From positions 7,674 to 26,697 of the forward strand of contig FR880135.1 of assembly GCA_000435195.1 (NCBI GenBank): 19,024 nucleotides of DNA, written 5' to 3'. Each line of letters begins with the position of its first letter. The first letter of the stretch is position 1. Shown in pieces: positions 13,800 to 19,024 of the stretch. The position numbers and the translations under genes are program-made. The DNA comes from Clostridium sp. CAG:169. GTDB lineage: Bacteria > Bacillota > Clostridia > Oscillospirales > Ruminococcaceae. Under the pieces are notes generated by a model. It was not told the DNA's origin. It was given only the letters and a program-made list of their open reading frames with translations, and did not search any database.

Positions 13800-13867
13800 A
13801 ATCAAAGCATATTTAATTAGATTTATTGTACTATACAGATTACTTTTTGTCAAATATTGCTTTGATT
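13800..13867. repeat. 10-bp inverted repeat flanking a promoter
   Basis: AATCAAAGCA (13800-13809) and TGCTTTGATT (13858-13867) are perfect inverted copies separated by 48 bp. The consensus promoter at 13825-13853 lies between them, with the outer arm just upstream of the -35 and the inner arm near +10 to +20. This could be paired operator sites or, in RNA, a long-loop stem if transcription starts further upstream. Confidence 0.55.
13825..13853 (-). promoter_or_regulatory. Consensus promoter of the small membrane protein gene
   Basis: Minus strand reads TTGACA (13853-13848), 17-bp spacer, TACAAT (13830-13825). The -35 is a perfect consensus and the -10 differs by one base. Start would be near 13818, leaving a leader of about 74 nt. 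Confidence 0.85.
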
Positions 13868-13878
13868 ATACGATTCTT

Positions 13879-13917
13879 AAAAAAGAAAAGAGCCGTTTTT
13901 ATCCAAAACGGCTCTTT
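13879..13917 (-). terminator. Intrinsic terminator of the opp operon
   Basis: Minus strand RNA: AAAGAGCCGUUUU (13917-13905), a five-base loop, AAAACGGCUCUUU (13899-13887), then UCUUUUUU (13886-13879). It is a perfect 13-bp stem, 11 bases after the oppF stop codon. Confidence 0.93.
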
Positions 13918-13928
13918 CGAAACAAAAC

Positions 13929-14867
13929 TTATGCTTTCGCAATCTCGTTTCTGTACTGATCCAGCTCGCGCTGATTTCCGTATACAAAGTGACCTGGAAG
14001 AATTTCTTCCCAAATCGGTTTGTCAACAGAATAATCATGAACAGAAGGATCGTAAACGATCAGTTTCTTCTTCTTCTCGATTTCCGGGTCCGGAATCGGA
14101 ACTGCAGACAGCAGTGCTTTGGTGTATGGATGCAGCGGATGACGGAACAATTCTTCCGATTCAGCCAGCTCTACGATACGACCTTTATGAATAACAGCAA
14201 TGCGGTCAGAGATGAAGCGAACAACCGACAGGTCATGTGCGATGAACAGGTAGGTCAGACCTCTGTCCTTCTTCAGACGGTTCAGCAGGTTCAGTACCTG
14301 TGCACGAATCGATACGTCCAGCGCAGAGATCGGCTCGTCAGCTACGATGAATTCTGGTTCCATAATCAACGCTCTGGCAATACCGATACGCTGTCTCTGA
14401 CCACCGGAGAACTCATGTGGGAAACGAGAAGCAAACTCTGGCAACAGACCTACCTCACGCAGAACCTTCTGTACCTTTTCTTCACGTTCCTTCTCATCTT
14501 TGTACAGATGGAAGTTGATCAAACCTTCGGAAACGATGTAGTCTACTTTTGCTCTCTCGTTCAGAGAAGCCATTGGGTCCTGGAAAATCATCTGGCATTT
14601 ACGAATGACCTCGGTATCGAGTTCTTTCGAGATTTTGCCGTTGATTTTCTGACCTTTAAAGTAGATGTCACCGGCGGAGGTTGGATTGATTCTCAGGATT
14701 GCACGACCGATGGTCGTTTTACCGGAACCAGATTCACCTACCAGAGAGAAGGTTTCACCTTTGTAAATATCAAAATTTACATGGTCAACTGCTACAAACT
14801 TTTTACGACCGGTACCGAAGCTGATCTGAAGATCCTTCAGTTCGATCAATTTTTCTCTTTCTGCCAT
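13929..14867 (-). CDS. oppF: Oligopeptide ABC transporter ATP-binding protein OppF
   Basis: One of the two ATPases energising a peptide importer, 312 residues from ATG 14867. Walker A GESGSGKT at 44-51, Q-loop IFQDPMASLN near 95-103, signature HEFSGGQRQR at 151-160, Walker B FIVADEP at 173-179, and the H-loop FIAHDLSVV. The C-terminal extension HPLHPYTKALLSAVPIPDP is the mark of OppD/OppF-type subunits. An ATG at 14873 overlaps the oppD stop (TAATG) and gives two more residues, but GAGG is only three bases from it and nine from 14867, so I prefer the latter. Last gene of the operon, followed by a terminator. Confidence 0.95.
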   Translation of the reverse strand: MAEREKLIELKDLQISFGTGRKKFVAVDHVNFDIYKGETFSLVGESGSGKTTIGRAILRINPTSAGDIYFKGQKINGKISKELDTEVIRKCQMIFQDPMASLNERAKVDYIVSEGLINFHLYKDEKEREEKVQKVLREVGLLPEFASRFPHEFSGGQRQRIGIARALIMEPEFIVADEPISALDVSIRAQVLNLLNRLKKDRGLTYLFIAHDLSVVRFISDRIAVIHKGRIVELAESEELFRHPLHPYTKALLSAVPIPDPEIEKKKKLIVYDPSVHDYSVDKPIWEEILPGHFVYGNQRELDQYRNEIAKA

Positions 14868-14872
14868 TCCCA

Positions 14873-15913
14873 TTAACCTCTCTCTCTCATTTTTTCACGC
14901 AAACGGCGAATGGATTCTGGCTGCTCAATCTTTGGAGCACGAGGATCCAGGTACCATGTCTTTGCCTTATGAGTTTCAGAAACGCTAAAGAATGGTGGCT
15001 CTTTTACAAAGTCAATCGCAAGTGCATGTCTGTTACGAGGTGCAAATGCATCACCCTGGATAACATTGAACAGGTTCGGAGGTGTACCATCGATCGATGG
15101 CAGGTCTTCACCTTTAACACCCAGCTGTGGCAGTGCGGACAGCAGAGCCCAGGTGTATGGATGCCATGCATCATAGAAGATTTCATCTACCATACCATAT
15201 TCAACGATCTGACCAGCGTACATAACGGCTACACGGTCTGCAACGTTTGCAACAACGCCCAAGTCGTGGGTGATGTAGATAACGGTCATGTGCAGCTCGT
15301 TCTGCAGGTTATGAATCAGGTCAAGGATCTGAGCCTGGATGGTAACGTCCAGAGCGGTGGTCGGCTCGTCGCAGATGAGGATCTGTGGACGGCAGGCAAC
15401 AGCGATTGCGATAACAACACGCTGTCTCATACCACCGGAGAACTCATGTGGATACTGGTTGTAACGGCGCTCTGGGTCAGGAATACCTACTTTTTTGAGC
15501 ATTTCGATTGCTTCTTTTTTAGCTTCCTCGCCCTTGAGGCCCTGGTGCAGCTCGATACTTTCCTGAATCTGTTTACCTACTTTTTTCAGTGGGTTCAGAG
15601 AGGTCATCGGGTCCTGCATTACCATCGCGATTTTTTTACCGCGGATGCCCAGCCATTCTTTTTCTGTTTTGTATTTGGAAATATCAACGCCGTCGTATGT
15701 AATGGAGCCACCGACAATGCTGCCGTTTGCATCCAACATACCAATAAAGGATTTTGTGAATACCGATTTACCGGAACCAGACTCACCTACGATTGCAAGT
15801 GTTTCTCCTTCATACAAATCCAGAGAGCACTTTCTGATTGCCATCAATTTGCGGCCACGTAAACTGAACTGGATTTCCACATCTTTAGCAGATAAAATAG
15901 GTTCTTTTGCCAT
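14873..15913 (-). CDS. oppD: Oligopeptide ABC transporter ATP-binding protein OppD
   Basis: Second ATPase of the importer, 346 residues. Walker A GESGSGKS at 43-50, Q-loop VMQDPMTSLNP, signature HEFSGGMRQR at 156-165, Walker B ILICDEP at 178-184, and H-loop YITHDLGVV. The C-terminal region has AWHPYTWALLSALPQL and IDGTPPNL. Where many DppD/OppD proteins have a Cys-rich GC-x-F-x-x-RC segment, this one reads GDAFAPRNRHALAIDF without cysteines, a form I associate with Firmicute OppD, so no Fe-S cluster is expected. ATG 15913 follows AGGAGGGA. It is 21 bp downstream of oppC and overlaps or abuts oppF. Confidence 0.95.
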   Translation of the reverse strand: MAKEPILSAKDVEIQFSLRGRKLMAIRKCSLDLYEGETLAIVGESGSGKSVFTKSFIGMLDANGSIVGGSITYDGVDISKYKTEKEWLGIRGKKIAMVMQDPMTSLNPLKKVGKQIQESIELHQGLKGEEAKKEAIEMLKKVGIPDPERRYNQYPHEFSGGMRQRVVIAIAVACRPQILICDEPTTALDVTIQAQILDLIHNLQNELHMTVIYITHDLGVVANVADRVAVMYAGQIVEYGMVDEIFYDAWHPYTWALLSALPQLGVKGEDLPSIDGTPPNLFNVIQGDAFAPRNRHALAIDFVKEPPFFSVSETHKAKTWYLDPRAPKIEQPESIRRLREKMRERG

Positions 15914-15934
15914 TGTGCTTCCCTCCTGTTCTGA

Positions 15935-16885
15935 TTATACGTGATTTCGTGGGTCGGACGCGTCAGAGAACGCATTACCAATCAGGTAGAAGGTGATGGT
16001 AATAATAGAAACGATTATTGCCGGGAAGATCAGCAGGTATGGATAATCCAGGAAATAGGCTCTTGCGTTTCTAAGCAGAATACCCAGAGAAGGTGTGTTG
16101 ATGTCAAGACCCAGACCAAGGTAAGACAGGGTAGTCTCCATGTTGATGGTACCTGGGATAGACAGAGCCAGTCGCAGAATGATTACGCTGACCAGCTGTG
16201 GCAGCAGGTTCTTGACAAGAATACGATAGATTGGTGTACCCAATGTTCTGGACGCCAAGTTAAACTCACGGTCACGATAAATCATAACCAGATTTCGAAC
16301 GTTACGTGCCATTACCAACCAGTGGAATGCAATCAGAGATACACACATGATGGTGAAGCTCTGACCGATCATCAGAGCGATCAGGGTCATGTAAATGATC
16401 TGAGGAACGCTGTTGATGATGTTGTACAGCTCGGTAAAGAAGGTGTCCAACTGACGGACATAGCCCCACAGACAGCCGATGGTGATACCAACCAGACACT
16501 CACCGATACCTACGATCAACGCAAGTTTGATAGAAGTCTGGGATGCGTACCATACCTGGCACCAGTAGTCACGACCGATGTTATCGGTACCGAACCAATA
16601 TTCTGCATTTGGGCTGATGAATGCTTTGGAAGAGTCGGTAACCAACTGTGCATAGTCGTATTTACCGATTGCCAGAGCGATAAAGGAGAAAATTACCAGT
16701 GCGATAAAAATAATGCTCAGGGTTACTGCGGACTTCTTTTTCATGAAGTTCTGGAAAACAGATTTCCAGTAGGAGTAATCCGAATAGCCGATCATCTCTG
16801 CTTTTTCAGGAGAATACTCTACAAACTTGAAGAGTTCATCTTCGTTTTCCAGTTTCTGATCCAATACTTTGTTCTGATCTTCCAC
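15935..16885 (-). CDS. oppC: Oligopeptide ABC transporter permease OppC
   Basis: Inner-membrane permease, 316 residues. A cytoplasmic N-terminal region of about 50 residues precedes the first membrane helix (SAVTLSIIFIALVIFSFIALAI). FGTDNIGRDYWCQVWYASQ is the characteristic motif opening the permease domain of DppC/OppC proteins. Several further hydrophobic helices surround the EAA-type coupling loop (FNLASRTLGTPIYRILVKNL). The tail SDASDPRNHV matches the DALDPR-like ending of the family. The ATG at 16885 overlaps the last base of the oppB stop codon, indicating tight translational coupling. The predicted partner is OppB. Confidence 0.95.
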   Translation of the reverse strand: MEDQNKVLDQKLENEDELFKFVEYSPEKAEMIGYSDYSYWKSVFQNFMKKKSAVTLSIIFIALVIFSFIALAIGKYDYAQLVTDSSKAFISPNAEYWFGTDNIGRDYWCQVWYASQTSIKLALIVGIGECLVGITIGCLWGYVRQLDTFFTELYNIINSVPQIIYMTLIALMIGQSFTIMCVSLIAFHWLVMARNVRNLVMIYRDREFNLASRTLGTPIYRILVKNLLPQLVSVIILRLALSIPGTINMETTLSYLGLGLDINTPSLGILLRNARAYFLDYPYLLIFPAIIVSIITITFYLIGNAFSDASDPRNHV

Positions 16886-17835
16886 TATCTTGTACCTCCC
16901 TTATTAGTCAGAGTGATTCTCGGGTCGATGATCATCATCAGGACGTCGCCGAGGAATACGCCAAGGATACTCAATGCTGCGTACAGCATAACCAGTGTCT
17001 GTACAACGCTGGTGTCATAACGCTGGATGGAGTCGGTCAGCAGAGGACCCATACCTGGAACAGAGAAGAATCTCTCTACCAGCAGGGAGCCACCGATGGT
17101 CAACAGCAGCGACTGTGGCAGGTACTGTGCAATCGGAACGAAAGCGTTTCTCAGAACATGGCTTACCATGATCTTCTTGGTTTCCATACCTTTAACACGT
17201 GCCAGCTTGATGTAGTCTTTGTTCAGCTCGTCGATCATATAACGTCTGGTCCACAGTGCGTACCATGCGATGGAACCCATAGACAGACATACGATTGGCA
17301 GGATGCTCGATGGACCCGGGTTTCTGGTCGAGTACATCGAAGGCAGACCCAGCACACGCGAACCGAAAATCAGTACCAACGAGTAGGATACCAGCGATGG
17401 TACCGAGTTTACAAAGATGGTGTAAACCGTACCGATGTGGTCCGGCACCTTATCTTTGTATCGAGTCTGGATAATACCGATCAATACACCCACTACCATG
17501 GAAATACCAATCGAGATAATACCCATTCTCATAGAGATCTGGAACTTGTCACCGATTACTTTAACAACCGGTACACCGTTCTGAATACGTCTGGATTCGC
17601 CGAAGTCCAGACGGATAACGTCGCCGTAGAAATCCATCAGCTGTTCTGGAATCGGGTCCAGAAGTCCAGCTGCCAACAGCTGTTCCTGCTTCTGCTCTTC
17701 TGTAAATTTCATCAGCTGTTCTTCTGTGAAATAGTAGTCGGTAGGAAGCAATCTCAGCAGCAGGAATACGATTGTAACAATGATCAATACTGTTACAAGG
17801 GATTCCAGCAATCTTTTGATGGTATATTTAAGCAT
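16885..17835 (-). CDS. oppB: Oligopeptide ABC transporter permease OppB
   Basis: Inner-membrane permease, 316 residues. It begins MLKYTIKRLLESLVTVLIIV with the first membrane helix, followed by an extracytoplasmic region (about 32-95) longer and more charged than in minimal DppB proteins (FTEEQLMKFTEEQKQEQLLA). DFGESRRIQNGVPVVKVI matches the family's DLG.S-type motif. The EAA coupling loop is DYIKLARVKGMETKKIMVSH with HVLRNAFVP. GMGPLLTDSIQRYD and GDVLMMIIDPRI near the C-terminus are typical. It lies 23 bp after oppA, without the stem-loop often found there. Confidence 0.95.
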   Translation of the reverse strand: MLKYTIKRLLESLVTVLIIVTIVFLLLRLLPTDYYFTEEQLMKFTEEQKQEQLLAAGLLDPIPEQLMDFYGDVIRLDFGESRRIQNGVPVVKVIGDKFQISMRMGIISIGISMVVGVLIGIIQTRYKDKVPDHIGTVYTIFVNSVPSLVSYSLVLIFGSRVLGLPSMYSTRNPGPSSILPIVCLSMGSIAWYALWTRRYMIDELNKDYIKLARVKGMETKKIMVSHVLRNAFVPIAQYLPQSLLLTIGGSLLVERFFSVPGMGPLLTDSIQRYDTSVVQTLVMLYAALSILGVFLGDVLMMIIDPRITLTNKGGTR

Positions 17836-17858
17836 TGTTATTCAACTCCTGAATTCTA

Positions 17859-19024
17859 TTACTGTTCAGAAGAAAATGCTGCAATCTGTTCAGCTACACC
17901 TTTCTCTTCGCTTGTATAACCGTTCACATTGCTGCCCCAGTTCTTCATCTTTTCGCCTACGCTGCCAAACATTGGCTGCATTTTGGTGTCGTTGTCAACT
18001 TTGCTCAGGCACCAGCCGATCTGATAGTAGCAAGGGAATACCAGTGCATGCTCCAGCATGTAAGCTTCTGCTTTTGCATATGCTTTGTATCTTGCGTCCA
18101 TATCATCGGTGATTGCGTTTGCAGCATCTACCAGAGCGGTAAATTCCTTATAGGTATCGATCAGAGCTTTGGTTGCTTCTGTTTCTTCAACTTCGTTGAT
18201 GTAGTTGTAGTTTTCAGAATAGTAAGCTGCTTCGTTACCGTAAGTCATCTGACCCAGGTAGTTCTGCGGGTCACCGTAGTCAGCGCCCCAGCCATTGATT
18301 ACGAAGGAGTGCAGGTGAGGTACGACAACCTCCTGATTGGTGCTCTTGATAAAGGTTTTAATGTTCAGCTTAACATAGTCGTCGCCCAGGCTCTCGGAGA
18401 AGGTCTGTGCCAGTACGTTTGCGCTGTCCAGTGCAGTCTGGCTGGAAGCGGAAATGTAGAAGTCAACGCCTACTGGGAAGGTTACGCCCTGTGCGGACAG
18501 TTCTTCCATAGCCTGTTTTTTGTACTGAGCTGCTTTGTCTGCGTCCAATCTTACCATGGTCTTGCCGTTGAGTTCCGGCAGTCCCATTTCCTGTCTTACC
18601 AGTTCGGTATATTCGGTACCGTCAGAGGTATAAACAAGACCTTTCATGGTGAAGAAGTTGTTTTCGCAGGACATTGGGTCAATTGCGTTGGTTCTCTTGT
18701 AGTAATTCGAGAGATCCAGTCCGTACCACCAGGACAGTCTGAATGCTTCGTTAGCGATTGCAGTGTTCCAGTTGGTATCCGGTGTGCCATCTTCGTTCTT
18801 CTTGTTGTAGTTCAGCTGCATCTGGTAGGAGTACTTGGATGGAACGTCTGGAACCAGGTAATTGTACAGAGCGTTGTTAGGATCTTTTGCGATGGTGTTG
18901 ATTCTGGATTCGCCCAGCTGAACGTAATCGATCTCGCCGGACTCATACAGCTGGTATGCTACGTCGTTGGACTCTACCATCTTGGTGGTAACGGTGTCAA
19001 AGCGTTTGCACTCGGTATCCCAGT
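17859..19024 (-). CDS. oppA: Oligopeptide ABC transporter substrate-binding protein OppA (partial, N-terminus beyond window)
   Basis: C-terminal 388 codons of an extracellular family 5 solute-binding protein, open to the right edge. Recognisable blocks are LYESGEIDYVQLGESRI, ANEAFRLSWWYGLDLSNYYK, a segment around DADKAAQYKKQAMEELSAQG, HSFVINGWGADYGDPQNYLG, and YAKAEAYMLEHALVFPCYYQ, all in the order seen in OppA/DppA proteins. The signal peptide and lipobox would lie beyond the window. Membership of the peptide-binding family and its position directly upstream of oppB support a peptide substrate. Actual specificity (di-, oligo- or signalling peptides) is not deducible here. Confidence 0.93.
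   Translation of the reverse strand, partial: WDTECKRFDTVTTKMVESNDVAYQLYESGEIDYVQLGESRINTIAKDPNNALYNYLVPDVPSKYSYQMQLNYNKKNEDGTPDTNWNTAIANEAFRLSWWYGLDLSNYYKRTNAIDPMSCENNFFTMKGLVYTSDGTEYTELVRQEMGLPELNGKTMVRLDADKAAQYKKQAMEELSAQGVTFPVGVDFYISASSQTALDSANVLAQTFSESLGDDYVKLNIKTFIKSTNQEVVVPHLHSFVINGWGADYGDPQNYLGQMTYGNEAAYYSENYNYINEVEETEATKALIDTYKEFTALVDAANAITDDMDARYKAYAKAEAYMLEHALVFPCYYQIGWCLSKVDNDTKMQPMFGSVGEKMKNWGSNVNGYTSEEKGVAEQIAAFSSEQ

Noticed and set aside
14873..15913. Loss of an Fe-S cluster motif in OppD as evidence of a defect
   Set aside because: The Cys-free GDAFAPRN form of the C-terminal region appears normal for this branch of OppD, and all ATPase motifs are intact.
15941..17020. 359-codon open frame on the plus strand opposite oppC and oppB
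   Set aside because: Translation is Gln- and Asp-rich low-quality sequence and the opposite strand encodes intact permeases with coupled overlapping starts.

Overview
The window looks like a chromosomal segment of an anaerobic, low-to-middle GC Firmicute of the class Clostridia, probably a gut Oscillospiraceae/Ruminococcaceae-type organism. The supports are a HydABC-type [FeFe]-hydrogenase, standalone AICAR transformylase plus PurO-type IMP cyclohydrolase in place of bifunctional PurH, recurring AGAAAGGAT-like ribosome binding sites, and clear sigma-A type promoters and U-tract terminators. The genus cannot be fixed from the sequence alone.

Layout. (1) 1-5207, minus strand: a purine biosynthesis operon in the order purE, purC, purM, purN, purO-like IMP cyclohydrolase, AICAR transformylase (cut by the left window edge). 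It is preceded by a promoter, a 43-codon leader ORF with a strong Shine-Dalgarno and an intrinsic terminator whose stem begins a few bases after the leader stop codon. A second structured RNA candidate, closed by an 11-bp inverted repeat, lies between purM and purN. (2) 5323-7027, minus: an nfeD-like gene and an SPFH/band-7 (paraslipin-like) gene with their own promoter and terminator. (3) 7102-9014: an aspartate/glutamate racemase-family gene (minus) divergent from a LysR-type regulator (plus). The two share an intergenic region in which the two predicted promoters lie inside one near-perfect palindrome. (4) 9024-12738, minus: hydC, hydB, hydA, encoding an NAD(P)H-linked trimeric [FeFe]-hydrogenase whose HydB lacks the accessory Fe-S domains of bifurcating homologues. 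(5) 12720-13870: an AT-rich, gene-poor stretch with a decayed reading frame, then a small uncharacterised membrane protein gene behind a consensus promoter flanked by a 10-bp inverted repeat. (6) 13879-19024, minus: an oppABCDF oligopeptide ABC importer operon, with oppA cut by the right window edge.

Almost everything is housekeeping metabolism: de novo purine synthesis, H2 metabolism, peptide uptake and membrane quality control. There is no tRNA, rRNA, CRISPR array, insertion sequence or prophage that I can support. The parts worth a second look are non-coding or architectural: the purE leader, the purM-purN intergenic RNA, the symmetric divergent promoter, the pared-down HydB, and the decayed frame in the AT-rich gap.
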